A DNA stretch of 64,000 bases from CAMPKL01 sp963817465 (GTDB taxonomy: Bacteria; Acidobacteriota; Terriglobia; Bryobacterales; UBA6623): NCBI GenBank assembly GCA_963817465.1, contig CAWFOP010000009.1, forward strand, positions 1 to 64,000, in the 5' to 3' direction. This document shows positions 33,963 to 44,007 of the stretch, piece after piece. How positions within the stretch are numbered: the stretch's first letter is position 1; each line of letters opens with the position of its first letter. Made by a program: the position numbers and the translations under genes. Below the pieces are notes generated by a model. It was not told the origin of the DNA. It ran no database searches and worked only from the letters and a program-made list of their open reading frames with translations.

Positions 33963-35198
33963 CTAGTCGTTCCGAATGAGCGGCTTGGCGTCGGGGTTGC
34001 CCGGGCCGAAGTGCTTGAGCATGACGAGCCGCTCGGTCGAGCTGGTGTTGGTGATCTCGACGCCCGCATTGGCGGCCCTGCGCGTCACGAAGTATTCGTC
34101 CGAGGTCAGCTCGCCGAAGCGAATCATCGCCGGCGTATGCACGTCATAGACCCCGATCTTGCCGCGGCCTTGCGTCAGGATGAGGCCGTAGGCGTGCGCG
34201 TCGGTGACGGTGACGCTGCGGCCGGGCAGGACGGTCAGCTCCTTGGCCGAGAAGTAATCGGTCGAGTAGGAGACCCACTTCTCCTCGTAGCCCTTGTCGC
34301 GCATCGCGTCGATGTCGCCCGCCGGCGCCGGCTCGAAGTAGCGGTGCTCCATGAAGTGCGGGTCGACGTTCTTCTCCCAATCGAGCATCGAGAGAATGTA
34401 ATCCAGGTCTTGGTGATGCTCTTCGGGAACGTCCTTGACCAGCAGCTCCCAGCCGACGGCGCGGCCTTCGACCATCGACTGGAACATGCCGAAGACGTCG
34501 GAGTTGACCTGCGGCTCGTAGGTCACGGCCGAACCGGGCGCGTGCAGCACGCCGGCGGGGATATGCCAGCCGGAGCCGGGTTTGAGCTTGTAGGCCTTGG
34601 AGTGATACAGGATCCCGTTGTCGCCTTCGTTCCAGCGCTCGAGGCAGCGGCGCACCTCGTCCTTGGTCGTGCCGGGCTCGAGGCCCATGAAGGTGTAGGC
34701 GAAGTTGTTTTCCTTGTAGTTGAACTGCGGTGGAAAGTAGTAGGCCTCGGGCTTGCCCTTTTGGCCGACCTTGGCGGCGTGCTCGTCCATCTGGTGCATG
34801 TGGTGCGGGATGGGTCCGAGGTTGTCGAAGAATTTGCAGAGGATGTTCCAGCCGCCGTGCTCGGACATCACGTCTTGGCCGAGCAGGTCGTCGCCGATCT
34901 CCTCGACGGCTTCCTTGAGCAGGATCTTCCGGGGATCGCCGACGCCGTTGGCGATGACGATGTAGCTGAGACCTTCGTCGTCATTGGTGAGCGGGCCGTT
35001 GGCCGCCTTGGTCGTCGAGCTGAACCAGCGCTCGTCAATGCCGCCGCGATGGGCGCCGTAGGCATAGAGGTCGCTGGGGTGCAGTTTCAGACGTCCGCCC
35101 GGCATCAGGAATGAGCGGGGAACCCAGCAGGGAGCGAGGCGAAGAACGCCTTCGCCTACGGAGAGAGCTTTACGCAACGCAGCGACTTTTTCGGCCAT
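33963..35198 (-). CDS. mannose-6-phosphate isomerase-like cupin protein
   Basis: 411 residues, no signal. A zinc-cupin motif is visible at PIPHHMHQMDEHAAKVGQKG and further along at WHIPAGVLHAPGSAVTYEPQ, as in class I phosphomannose isomerases. The C-terminal third is a second cupin-like barrel (FGELTSDEYFVTRRAANAGV). The catalytic pattern is not the textbook ManA one, so sugar isomerisation is plausible but unconfirmed. Stands alone between the M20 gene and ribE. Confidence 0.6.
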   Translation of the reverse strand: MAEKVAALRKALSVGEGVLRLAPCWVPRSFLMPGGRLKLHPSDLYAYGAHRGGIDERWFSSTTKAANGPLTNDDEGLSYIVIANGVGDPRKILLKEAVEEIGDDLLGQDVMSEHGGWNILCKFFDNLGPIPHHMHQMDEHAAKVGQKGKPEAYYFPPQFNYKENNFAYTFMGLEPGTTKDEVRRCLERWNEGDNGILYHSKAYKLKPGSGWHIPAGVLHAPGSAVTYEPQVNSDVFGMFQSMVEGRAVGWELLVKDVPEEHHQDLDYILSMLDWEKNVDPHFMEHRYFEPAPAGDIDAMRDKGYEEKWVSYSTDYFSAKELTVLPGRSVTVTDAHAYGLILTQGRGKIGVYDVHTPAMIRFGELTSDEYFVTRRAANAGVEITNTSSTERLVMLKHFGPGNPDAKPLIRND

Positions 35199-35266
35199 AG
35201 CTTGACCATGATACAGCGCGCGCGAAAGACGTCGACGAGCGCATCGACTTCGGTGATGATGGAAGG

Positions 35267-35875
35267 GTGTTTACGGGCATCGTCGAGGAAACCGGAGCCG
35301 TGCGCGGGTTCGAACGCAGCGAGGCGGGAGCGCGCATGATTGTCGCGGCTGACGAGGTCCTCTCCGATCTCGAGATCGGCGGGTCGATCGCCGTCAACGG
35401 CTGCTGCTTGACGGCCGTCGAGATCGACTCCGATTCGTTCGCGGCGGACCTCTCGCCCGAAACGTTGGACAAGACGAACCTGGGTGAGCTGGGCGTGGGC
35501 CGCAAGGTCAACCTCGAACGCCCCTTGCTGCCGACGAGCCGGCTGTCGGGCCATTTCGTGCAAGGCCATGTCGACGGGACGGGCGAGTTTCTGGGCGTCG
35601 AGCCGCTGGGCGACGGCAACTGGAACCTGCGCGTGCGGGCGCCCGAAGCGCTGCTGAAATACCTGGTCTACAAGGGCAGCGTCGCGATCGACGGCATCAG
35701 CCTGACCATCGCGCGGCTCGACGGCGACGTCATCGAGGTCGCGATCATCCCGCACACCTACCAGGAGACCAACCTGGCCGACCGCCGCTCCGGCGAGCGG
35801 GTCAACCTCGAAGCCGACGTGATCGCCAAACACGTGGAGCGCTTGATGGCGCTGCGGAGCCCGGATTCTCCTTAG
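35267..35875 (+). CDS. ribE: riboflavin synthase, alpha subunit
   Basis: 202 residues from a GTG with GGAAGG before it. Two lumazine-binding repeats: MFTGIVEETGAVRGFE with NGCCLTAVEI and SGHFVQGHVDGTGE, and the second with YKGSVAIDGISLTIARLDGD. Two molecules of dimethyl-ribityllumazine are dismutated to riboflavin. No FMN riboswitch is seen before it and no other rib gene is near, so it is scattered from the rest of the pathway. Confidence 0.93.
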   Translation: MFTGIVEETGAVRGFERSEAGARMIVAADEVLSDLEIGGSIAVNGCCLTAVEIDSDSFAADLSPETLDKTNLGELGVGRKVNLERPLLPTSRLSGHFVQGHVDGTGEFLGVEPLGDGNWNLRVRAPEALLKYLVYKGSVAIDGISLTIARLDGDVIEVAIIPHTYQETNLADRRSGERVNLEADVIAKHVERLMALRSPDSP

Positions 35876-35929
35876 CCGACAATTTCAGCCGTGGGATGAG
35901 TCGAGGCTTCGCGGGCTAAGCTATTCGGC

Positions 35930-37513
35930 ATGAGACTGCTGAGATTGGTCCTTGCAGCGGGCTTGACGGCCGGCATGGGCGTCGCCCAGCACGATCACGA
36001 GTCCGACCTGCCGGAGAACTTCGACCAGCCGATGCCGCTTTTCGAGAAGGCGCTCGGCGGTTTCAAGCGGCCGATTTCCTCGACGAACCAGGAAGCCCAA
36101 GCCTACTTCAACCAAGGCTTTCAGATGATGTACGCCTTCGCGACGCGCGACGCGACGCGATCGTTCCGCGAGGCCGAGAAGCGCGACCCGGATTGCGCGA
36201 TCTGCTACTGGGGCGAGGCGTGGTCGTGGGGCTCGTATCTCAACGGGCCCATGACCAAGAAGGACGCGCCGCATGCCTACGAAGCGATCCGGAAGGCGCT
36301 CGAGCTCGCGCCCAACCATGCCGACGAACGCGAGCGGGCGTTCATCGAGGCGATGAAGGTCCGCTACGTCGCGGACTTCGATCCCGACAAGCGTAAGGAA
36401 CAGGACAAGGCCTACGCCGAGGCGATGCGCCAGGTCTACGAGCGCTACCCGGACGACCTCGACGCGGGGACGCTCTACGCCGAAGCGCTGTTCCTGCTCG
36501 AGCCGCGGAAGGGCGACCGCGACATCAATGCGCCGTCGGTCAAGCGGCTGCACGGCGTGCTCGAAGGGATACTGGCGAAGGACATTCACCACCCGGGCGC
36601 CTGCCACCTCTACATCCATGCCACCGAGTCAACCGTCGATCCGGGCATGGCCGAGGCCTGCGCGGAGTTCATTGGAACCTCGATCCCCGGCGCGAGCCAC
36701 ATCAACCACATGCCGTCGCACACGTGGAACGAGATCGGCCGTTGGGGCGATTCGGTGCGGGCCAACCTGATGGCGTGGCATTCGGATCAGAAGGCGGCGA
36801 TCGGCGAAGGGTTCGCCATTTACCCCTCGCACAACCTGCACATGCTGCTGTTCGCGGCTTCGATGGACGGCCAGGGCGCGATCGCGATTCAGGCCGGCAA
36901 GGATTATTCGAAGCTCACGAAGAGCAACATGTATCACCTGCTGACGCTGATCCGCTTCGGACGCTTCGACGAGGTGCTCGAGCTGACCGAGCGTCCCGAG
37001 GATGAGATCGGAAGCGGCGTCTGGGATTTCGCGCAGGGCTATGCTCAGTTGCGGCAAGGCGAGCCGGACTTCGCGCGGGCGCACCTGAACCGCTTGTTGA
37101 AGGCGGCGGATTCGCCGGCGGAATTTCGCGGGCATAGCGCGTGCGAGCTGCTCGGGACGCTGGCGTGGATTCTCGAGGGCGAGATCCGGCGCGACGCGGG
37201 CGATCTCGACGGCGCGATTCGGGCGGAGAAGGTCGCGGCGGCGCACTACGACTCCCTCGAATACGACGAGCCCGAGCCATTGCCCTTCGCGGCGGAGCAC
37301 TGGCTGGGCGCTGCCCTGCTGGAGGCCAAGCGCTACGGGGAGGCCGAGCAGGTCTACCGCCGAGAGCTGCGCCATCACCCGCACAACGGCTGGTCGTTGT
37401 TCGGCCTGAAAGAGGCGCTCGAGGCGCAGGGCAAGACGGACGCAGCGGTCGACGAGGACTTCGAGGCAAGCTGGGCGCGCTCGGATACCTGGATTCGGGG
37501 GTCGCGGTTTTAG
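35930..37513 (+). CDS. exported TPR-repeat protein
   Basis: 527 residues with a signal peptide (LLRLVLAAGLTAGMGVAQ). Helical repeats run through most of the length: AQAYFNQGFQMMYAFATRDA, CAICYWGEAWSWGSYLNGP, VLEGILAKDIHHPGACHLYI, then HMPSHTWNEIGRWGDSVRAN and the end repeat AKRYGEAEQVYRRELRHHP. Similar acidobacterial proteins are annotated only as TPR proteins. Conserved His and Cys residues (HHPGACHLYIHATEST) could bind a metal. Role unknown; probably periplasmic. Confidence 0.75.
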   Translation: MRLLRLVLAAGLTAGMGVAQHDHESDLPENFDQPMPLFEKALGGFKRPISSTNQEAQAYFNQGFQMMYAFATRDATRSFREAEKRDPDCAICYWGEAWSWGSYLNGPMTKKDAPHAYEAIRKALELAPNHADERERAFIEAMKVRYVADFDPDKRKEQDKAYAEAMRQVYERYPDDLDAGTLYAEALFLLEPRKGDRDINAPSVKRLHGVLEGILAKDIHHPGACHLYIHATESTVDPGMAEACAEFIGTSIPGASHINHMPSHTWNEIGRWGDSVRANLMAWHSDQKAAIGEGFAIYPSHNLHMLLFAASMDGQGAIAIQAGKDYSKLTKSNMYHLLTLIRFGRFDEVLELTERPEDEIGSGVWDFAQGYAQLRQGEPDFARAHLNRLLKAADSPAEFRGHSACELLGTLAWILEGEIRRDAGDLDGAIRAEKVAAAHYDSLEYDEPEPLPFAAEHWLGAALLEAKRYGEAEQVYRRELRHHPHNGWSLFGLKEALEAQGKTDAAVDEDFEASWARSDTWIRGSRF

Positions 37514-37555
37514 CGCTTCAGGATCATCCCACGCAAAAACACCGCAGCGGGTCGG

Positions 37556-40546
37556 CTAGCTTGTTTTCTCGCCTGGCGCCTTGAGCGTGGTCAAGAACTC
37601 CAGCAAGTCGATCAACTCCTGCTGGGTCATCGTGTTGACCAGATCGTCGGGCATCATCGACAGGTCGGACTTGCGACGCGAAACGATTTCCTTGGGATCG
37701 AGCCGGATCTCGTCGCCGAACTCATTGCGCACGACGACCTCCTGCGGGGTTTCATGAGCGATGACGCCGATGACCATGCCCTGCGTCTGCGTGTCGAGGA
37801 TGTAGACGTAGTATTCGGGTGCAATCCCGGCTGAGGGGTTCAAGATGGCGTCGAGCAGCGCGCGCCGGTCGTACTTCGAGCCGATGGCGCTCAAGGTCGG
37901 GCCGGCCTTCTGCTGGGACGCGTCGAGCGAGTGGCAGTTGGCGCACTTCGGCCCGTCCTTCTTCAGGAAGACTTCTTTGCCGCGCGCGGCGTCGCCTTCG
38001 CCGTTGAGCAACTCGTAAACGTTGGCGGTGACGTTCTTCTGGGCCTTGTCGACGGCCGGCGGCAGGACCTTCTCGGCCCGGGCGCGGACCTCTTCGTTAC
38101 GCGAGCGATTGGCGAGGCTGGTCGCCAGCGTCTTGACCGCGGGCGGCAGGTCGCCGGCTTCTTCGAGGTCGAGCACGCGCGTCATGCCGGCGTCGGTGCG
38201 CGCGAGCAGGCGCAGGGCCTCGGCGCGAACCTCGTTTGGACCATCGGCCAGCAGCAGCTTCTCCATGCGCTCGTTGAGGTCTTTGGGGCGGGCGGCGCCG
38301 ATGCCCTGGACGGCGGCCACTCGCAAGGGCGTGGGCGCGTCCGACGCCGCGATTTTGTCCAGCTCAGCGAGGTAGCGCGGATCCGACAGCGAGCCGAGCG
38401 CTTTGAGCGCGGCGGCGCGGCCCTGTTCGGGGACGGACGAGTCGCGCGCGACGGCGAGGACTTGGCGGCCGTAGACCGGGTCGGCGAGATCGTCGGCCAA
38501 GGTCAGAGCAGCGGTCTGGAGGGCCGCGTCGGAGAACGCCTTGCGGACCGCGCCGACGATGGTCGGGTCGCCGCGCAGCTCGATCCAGCGGCTGAAGAGT
38601 TGGCGGCTCAGCTTGTCGAAGGCGGCCTTGGATACGGCGGTGTCAGCGCTCCCGACCAGGTCCGCGACGGCGTGCGCGGATAGACGGTCGCCGCGGTCGC
38701 CGATGGCCCGCAACGCACGTAGCCGATCGTCGTCGCTGAGGCTGGAATCATGAACGGCTTTGGTCAAGTAAGGCAGAGCGCCAGGGGCTTCGAGCTCCCA
38801 AAGGAAGTCCGCCAGCTTCGGGTCGAAGTTCCCTGGGAAAGCCTTTTCGAGTGCGGGCGTGAGGGCTTTTTCTTTGCCGCGGGCGCCGATGGCCCAGGCC
38901 TCGAGATACCAGCGATCTTGGCCGTCGTAGCCCTTTGCCAAGGTCACGAGCGGCTCGACGGCCGCGTCGCCGTCGACGTGCTGCAGCAACAGCGCGGCTT
39001 CACGGCGCACTTGCGGGTCCGGGTCTGCGACGAATCTGTTCGCAAGCGGCAGGATCTCGGCGCCGGCGAAGCGCGCCGTGCGGATGCCGAGAATGCGGAA
39101 GTTCGGGTCGTCGGACTCGAGGGCTTGCCGGATGGCATGGTGCTTGGGGCCGGCGAGCTTGGCGATCAACCACAGAGCGCGAGCGCGGGCGCGCGGGTCG
39201 TCGCCGTCCCACATCTGCTCGAGCAGCGGCACGATGCTCGCGCCTTGCAACACGACCTCTTGCTGCGCCCGGTAGCGGGTCGCCTGGTCGGGCGCTCTGA
39301 GCGCGGCTTCGAGGCCCGGCACCGACGAGAGGACCATGTTCGGCTTGCCGGCGATGAAATCGGGGGGCGTCAGCCGATAGATGCGCCCTTTGTCGACGTC
39401 TTCCATGTTGTGGCCGCCGACCACGGGATCGTACCAATCGGAGATATAGACGGCTCCGTCGGGACCCACGGCCACGTCGCTGGGACGGAAGTTGGGGTCG
39501 TCGGATGAGACCAGCTCTTCACTGGTCATCTTGTAGCCCGCGCCGTCGGAGTCGAGCAAGAAGGCATAGATGTGGCGCTTGCCGGGCTCGGCATGAATCA
39601 GATTCCCGCGATACTTCTCCGGGAGCAGCTTCCCTTCGTAGACCACCAGGCCGGTGGGCGAGCCAGGCCCGGTGCGCGCGATGTCGGGCACGACGCCGGG
39701 CAGCTCGTGGTGGAAGTGGGTGCCGTGGTCGTCGCGCCAGCGCCTGCCGCCCGGTCCCCAGTAGCCGTAGTTGCCGCCCTCCATCACGTAGTTGACGCGC
39801 GTCCACTGGTTGCCGTCGTCGTCGTTGTCGGTCTGCCAGATGGAGCCGAACGAGTCGAGCGCTAACTCGTAGGGGTTGCGGAAGTTGTGGGCGATCACGG
39901 TGAAGTCGGAGCCGTCTTGATTCGCGCGCAGCGCGGCGCCGGCGTAGTAGGGGCCGTCGGGCGAGCTGACCAAGTGATTGCCGGATTTGCCGGTGACGTC
40001 GAAGCCCTGATCGCCGGAGTTGAAATAGAGCCGTCCGTCGAAGCCAAACGTGACCGCGTGGAGCCCGTGGTCGTGGTCGAAGCCGCCCCAGCCGGTCAGC
40101 AGCGTTTCTTTCGAGACGATGTGATCGTCTTCGTCCTTGGTATAGACGGTGAGGTTGGGCGACTGCGAAATGTAGACCTTGTTGCCGAGAACAGCGATGC
40201 CGAGCGGCGCGCGGATGTCGGGGTTCTGGTCGAAGACCGTGCGCTTGTCGGCGCGGCCGTCGAGGTCGGTATCTTCGAGAATGACGATGCTGTCGCCTTT
40301 GTCGTTCAGGTCGGGTTTGTCCTTGAGCTTGCGACGGTAGTTGATCGACTCGGTGACCCAGATGCGTCCGCGCTCGTCGATCGCCATGTTGGTCGGGTTG
40401 ACCAGATCGGGCTCAGCGGCCCACAGCGTCAACTCGAGCCCGTCGGCCACGGTGAAGCCTTCGGCCGGGGGCTGAGTCGACTGAAAAAGCGAACAAGAGG
40501 AGGGCAGCAGAAGAAGGAAAACGGCGGCAAGGCGCTGCAAGGACAT
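37556..40546 (-). CDS. large exported dehydrogenase-like protein with HEAT repeats and cytochrome c
   Basis: 996 residues. A signal peptide (LAAVFLLLLPSSC) is followed by a beta-propeller of the membrane-bound dehydrogenase type (about 30-400; ELTLWAAEPDLVNPTNMAID; DVAVGPDGAVYISDWYDPVV). HEAT repeats run from about 410 to 830. The C-terminal cytochrome c has one heme site, CANCH, near residue 869, with NPSAGIAPEYYVY and DLVNTMTQQELIDLLEF behind it. This layout is known from Planctomycetes and Acidobacteriota; it probably oxidises sugars or polyols and passes electrons on. The substrate is unknown. Confidence 0.85.
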   Translation of the reverse strand: MSLQRLAAVFLLLLPSSCSLFQSTQPPAEGFTVADGLELTLWAAEPDLVNPTNMAIDERGRIWVTESINYRRKLKDKPDLNDKGDSIVILEDTDLDGRADKRTVFDQNPDIRAPLGIAVLGNKVYISQSPNLTVYTKDEDDHIVSKETLLTGWGGFDHDHGLHAVTFGFDGRLYFNSGDQGFDVTGKSGNHLVSSPDGPYYAGAALRANQDGSDFTVIAHNFRNPYELALDSFGSIWQTDNDDDGNQWTRVNYVMEGGNYGYWGPGGRRWRDDHGTHFHHELPGVVPDIARTGPGSPTGLVVYEGKLLPEKYRGNLIHAEPGKRHIYAFLLDSDGAGYKMTSEELVSSDDPNFRPSDVAVGPDGAVYISDWYDPVVGGHNMEDVDKGRIYRLTPPDFIAGKPNMVLSSVPGLEAALRAPDQATRYRAQQEVVLQGASIVPLLEQMWDGDDPRARARALWLIAKLAGPKHHAIRQALESDDPNFRILGIRTARFAGAEILPLANRFVADPDPQVRREAALLLQHVDGDAAVEPLVTLAKGYDGQDRWYLEAWAIGARGKEKALTPALEKAFPGNFDPKLADFLWELEAPGALPYLTKAVHDSSLSDDDRLRALRAIGDRGDRLSAHAVADLVGSADTAVSKAAFDKLSRQLFSRWIELRGDPTIVGAVRKAFSDAALQTAALTLADDLADPVYGRQVLAVARDSSVPEQGRAAALKALGSLSDPRYLAELDKIAASDAPTPLRVAAVQGIGAARPKDLNERMEKLLLADGPNEVRAEALRLLARTDAGMTRVLDLEEAGDLPPAVKTLATSLANRSRNEEVRARAEKVLPPAVDKAQKNVTANVYELLNGEGDAARGKEVFLKKDGPKCANCHSLDASQQKAGPTLSAIGSKYDRRALLDAILNPSAGIAPEYYVYILDTQTQGMVIGVIAHETPQEVVVRNEFGDEIRLDPKEIVSRRKSDLSMMPDDLVNTMTQQELIDLLEFLTTLKAPGEKTS

Positions 40547-40580
40547 CCGAACCGAATTCTAGCCGACTGGCGGCGGCGAC

Positions 40581-41060
40581 CTAGTCGGCGAACTGAATCC
40601 GGGCGACGTAGAGGTTGGGCACGGCTTGATTCCAGCGGTCGCTGATCTTGTCGAACGGCAAGCGGAAGTCGCGCGAGGCGCCTGGAGCGAGCGGGCCGTC
40701 ACGTTCGCGAACGACCAGCGCTCGTTGGCGGTCGACTTCGGCGCCGTTGACGTCGCGGAACACGCAGTTCACCTCGACCGCCGTTACGGGCCGGTCGCCG
40801 TTGTTGGTGATCTTGCCCGTGATCTCGAGCAACGTCTGGCCGAGGGCGTCCTCGGCGGCCGCCATCTCGACGTTGGTCAGGTCGAGATTGGATAGATAGT
40901 CGCGCGCTTGCTGGGTGAGGACCGGATCTTCTTGCGTCGCGACCTTCTTTTGGTTGTAGAACACCCAGGCGCCGCCCGCGGCGGCCACCAGCAGCAGGCC
41001 GAGAGCGATGGGGACGATCGGCGCGGAGGACCGGCGGAGTTGCTTGTCGGTGTCGAGCAC
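40581..41060 (-). CDS. membrane-anchored FxLYD-like protein
   Basis: 159 residues from a GTG at 41060 (the longer frame to 41660 overlaps a gene on the other strand). One anchor helix (APIVPIALGLLLVAAAGGAW) is followed by a beta domain: LLEITGKITNNGDRPVTAVE, FRDVNGAEVDRQRALVV and ASRDFRLPFDKISDRWNQAV. This matches FxLYD/DUF2393-type immunoglobulin-like domains, which face the periplasm. Role unknown. It is divergent from the next gene with 54 bases between the starts. Confidence 0.6.
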   Translation of the reverse strand: MLDTDKQLRRSSAPIVPIALGLLLVAAAGGAWVFYNQKKVATQEDPVLTQQARDYLSNLDLTNVEMAAAEDALGQTLLEITGKITNNGDRPVTAVEVNCVFRDVNGAEVDRQRALVVRERDGPLAPGASRDFRLPFDKISDRWNQAVPNLYVARIQFAD

Positions 41061-41114
41061 GCCCGCCCTTGAGGCTAACAAAGCCGCGGCGCACCCGCTG
41101 ATAGAATACGACCA

Positions 41115-41656
41115 ATGCGCTGGCTTCTCCTTTTCGTCGCCTGTTCGACCCTTGGCGCCGCGGATCTCGCGAGCGTCGGGCCGGTCTACTTCTGGCCCAT
41201 GTCGGCGGCTCTCGATCAGTACATCGCCGAACGCGCCGCGGCCGAAGGCTTGTTCAAGGTCACACTCGACCCGGCGGACGCCAAGAGCGTGATGACCGAT
41301 CACGTCGACTCTCGATTCTTCGCGGGCATGCAGGAGATCTTCAAGGAAGACAAGCCCCCCGCGCCCGAACCGAAGACGGACGAAGCAAAAGAAGGCGACA
41401 GAAGGAAGCAAAAGCGAGCGACAAGAAGGATGAGCCCGCCGCCGGCAGCGTCGAGGGCGGTCTCGAACTGCGGCGCCCGGCGAACCGCCCGCAAGGGTCG
41501 CCCAAGGGAACGGTCTTCTTGGTCGATGTGAAGAGCCGGCAGGTCGTTTGGTCCACCTATTTGGGGGACTTCGAACGGCGCTCGGAGAAGCTTCACAAAG
41601 AAGCGCGGCGAGTGGTGGAGAGCATGCGCAAGAGCATGGCTTCGCCGGCGCAGTAG
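41115..41656 (+). pseudogene. exported hypothetical protein with one frameshift
   Basis: Signal-like start (RWLLLFVACSTLGAAD), then VYFWPMSAALDQYIAERAA and KSVMTDHVDSRFFAGMQEIF. Near 41399-41402 (GACAGAAGG where GACAAGAAGG fits) the frame breaks. After adding one A, the protein continues through VEGGLELRRPANRPQG, TVFLVDVKSRQVVWSTYLGD and RVVESMRKSMASPAQ to the TAG at 41654, about 180 residues. Both sides are well conserved in codon use, so the break is recent or a read error. Function unknown. Confidence 0.6.
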
Positions 41657-41670
41657 TCACTGAATTTTCG

Positions 41671-44007
41671 TCAGCGTCTTTCGCGTTTGTACCGCACGAC
41701 CTCGCGGTAGTGCTCGAGCAGACTGCGCGTAATCACGGTCATGTCCCAGTTGGCTTCCACTTCACGGCGCGCCGCGCGAGCGAGCCGCTCCGCCTCGTCG
41801 GGTTTTGTCAGCAGCGTGGCCACTGCGTCAGCGAAGGCTTTGGCGTCGTCGGCTAGCTCGAGGAACGCGCCCGACTTGGTCGTAATGCCCTCGGCGCCGA
41901 TGCCCGTCGAGACGACAGGAATTCCGGCGGCGAAAGCTTCGAGCAGCTTCACCCGCACGCCGGAGCCGCTCAAGATCGGCGCCAGGAACACCGCGTAGCG
42001 CGCCAATGGCTCGCGGATTTCGTCGACGGCGCCGAGAAACTCGATGTCCGTCCGCTTCAAGGCCTCGACGAAGGCTTCGGGCGCCTGCGCTCCGACCGCG
42101 ATCAGGCGAGCGCGGGGGCGCTTGCGTTTGACGTGCGGCAACACGCTTTCGATGAACCATTCGAGCGCGGCGCGGTTGGGCGGGTGTTTGAAGTTGCCGA
42201 CGAACAGCATCGTGTCGCGCTCGCGGCCGTCGATCTTGAACGCGTAGCGCTTGACGTCGATGCCCGCCCGCAGTCCTTCGTAGAGCGGGGCGGAGTTCCA
42301 GGCGTAGCTTTCGAGGTAGGTACGGTTGACGGCCGTGCAGACTTGCACTTCGTCGAACCGGCCGACGGCGCGGCGCTCGAAGCGCAGGGCGCGCAAGTAT
42401 TCGTAGAAGCGTTTGAAGTCGGCCGCGGCGCCGGTCGCTCCGTCCCAGCCGCGGCTGACGGATTGAAAGTAGACGTCATGCTCGAACAGGAACGAGCCGA
42501 TTCTGCGGAAGCGCGGCGCATAGACGGCGAGTTGGGTGTACTCAAACTGCACGGCGTCGATCTCGCGGAGGTAAATCGAGCGGTGCAGCTTCCATTCCAG
42601 CTCGGGGTGATAGAAATGCTGCGCGGCATAGGGCCGCAGCACGCCCTTGGCGTGGGAATGATCGCGCCAGCGCACGATGATCTCCGCGGAGGCGCACCGC
42701 TTTCCAAACTCGGCGTTGCTTGCGACCTCCGCTTCTTCGTCGACCAGACAGAGCAAGTGCAGGCGGCACATCTGGGTGAGGCGCTCGACCGTCTGCGACA
42801 TGAAGACGCCGCCGCCGTGAATCGGCGGAGACATCGAGTAGGGGGAGAAAAATAAGACGTTAAAGTCTTTCGGCGCCGGGTCGAGGTCGGCGAAGACGTC
42901 GCGGTAATAGCCGCCAAGGGGCCGTCGTAGGGCGGCGGCGTCGTCGATCTGCGCCAGAGCGTGGGCCCGCAGCCGGGCGCGGCAGGCCTCCGGGGTTTGG
43001 CGCAGCGCTTGAAGGAAAGCCCGCATGCTGGGGCGCATCGGGCTCGGCCCCGCGATGAAGCGCGCCAGCAGGGCGAGCCAGGTCCAGCCGAAATGGCCCA
43101 ACAGGCGGCCGGGCTCGTGGATGTTCTTCCAGATGAACAGCAGGTTGTTCTTGTGGACGATGCGCTGGATGTCGTCTTCGCTGAAGTGCTTGCCGATGGT
43201 GCCGCGGTGCTCGTGAACGACATGGCTCGCGGGCGCATAGAGAATCTTCCAGCCGCGCTTCCAGGCAAGATAGCTGACGTCGGCGTCCTCCATGTAGAAG
43301 GGCCGCAGCAGCTCGTCGAAGCCGCCGATCTCGAGGAACTTGCGGCGGTCGTAGGCTGTGGAGCCGCCGCCGGCGTAGAAGCTGGGGAACGGCCGGTCGA
43401 CCGAGTCGTCGATGACGTGCCCGAGCGCGAGGCGGCCCTGCGTCCAGCGGCCCGCGGTGAGGCCGGTCTCCTCGCGGCGCTTGTTCGAATCGGAAAAAAA
43501 GATCTGCGCTGAGACGGCGAAGACCTTCTGGTCGTTGTCGAACGGCTCGAGCAGGGGCGCCAGAAAGTCCGGCGTGACACGCATGTCGTTGTTGAGCAAG
43601 ACGACGATGTCGTGTTTGGCGGCGCGGAAACCGGCGTTCGACCCGCGGCCGAAGCCGAGATTTTCGCTTTGGGACAGGCAGACGACGTCGGGGAAACGCC
43701 GGCGCAAGTATTCGGCGCTGCCGTCGTCGGACGCGTTCTCGACGACGATGATCTCGCTGCCTGGATAAGGCGTCAGCGCCTCGACGACGGAGGCAAGATT
43801 CGCTTCGAGGTGATGGCGGCCGTTCCAGGTCGGGATGACGACGCTGACCTGCCTGGCGTCCGGCGCTGAATCGTGGGGCCGCCGCGCTTTGACGAACAGT
43901 CCGACGAGGTCGGTCGCCCACAGCGCGCACAACTCCGCCGCGAGCAGCAGCGGGGCGACGACGAGCAGGAAAGCCAGCTCGAGCAGAGCCCCCAGGAACG
44001 CTCTCAT
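41671..44007 (-). CDS. bifunctional glycosyltransferase (GT2 + GT4 fusion), membrane-associated
   Basis: 778 residues. An N-terminal membrane helix (FLGALLELAFLLVVAPLLLA) is followed by a GT2 domain: VSVVIPTWNGRHHLEANLAS, EIIVVENASDDGSAEYLRRR and VVLLNNDMRVTPDFLAPLLE, ending in GW+ILYAPASHVVHEHRGT. From about 390 a GT4 (GT-B) domain follows, with MLFVGNFKHPPNRAALEWFI and the sugar-nucleotide motif GSGVRVKLLEAFAAGIPVVS. It would add two sugars to a surface glycan. Its start overlaps the ABC ATPase stop by 4 bases, so synthesis and export are linked. Confidence 0.88.
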   Translation of the reverse strand: MRAFLGALLELAFLLVVAPLLLAAELCALWATDLVGLFVKARRPHDSAPDARQVSVVIPTWNGRHHLEANLASVVEALTPYPGSEIIVVENASDDGSAEYLRRRFPDVVCLSQSENLGFGRGSNAGFRAAKHDIVVLLNNDMRVTPDFLAPLLEPFDNDQKVFAVSAQIFFSDSNKRREETGLTAGRWTQGRLALGHVIDDSVDRPFPSFYAGGGSTAYDRRKFLEIGGFDELLRPFYMEDADVSYLAWKRGWKILYAPASHVVHEHRGTIGKHFSEDDIQRIVHKNNLLFIWKNIHEPGRLLGHFGWTWLALLARFIAGPSPMRPSMRAFLQALRQTPEACRARLRAHALAQIDDAAALRRPLGGYYRDVFADLDPAPKDFNVLFFSPYSMSPPIHGGGVFMSQTVERLTQMCRLHLLCLVDEEAEVASNAEFGKRCASAEIIVRWRDHSHAKGVLRPYAAQHFYHPELEWKLHRSIYLREIDAVQFEYTQLAVYAPRFRRIGSFLFEHDVYFQSVSRGWDGATGAAADFKRFYEYLRALRFERRAVGRFDEVQVCTAVNRTYLESYAWNSAPLYEGLRAGIDVKRYAFKIDGRERDTMLFVGNFKHPPNRAALEWFIESVLPHVKRKRPRARLIAVGAQAPEAFVEALKRTDIEFLGAVDEIREPLARYAVFLAPILSGSGVRVKLLEAFAAGIPVVSTGIGAEGITTKSGAFLELADDAKAFADAVATLLTKPDEAERLARAARREVEANWDMTVITRSLLEHYREVVRYKRERR

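Noticed and set aside
33597..35114. 505-codon open frame on the plus strand
   Set aside because: Antisense to the M20 and PMI-like genes; composition is Val/Arg/Asp-rich with no recognisable fold.
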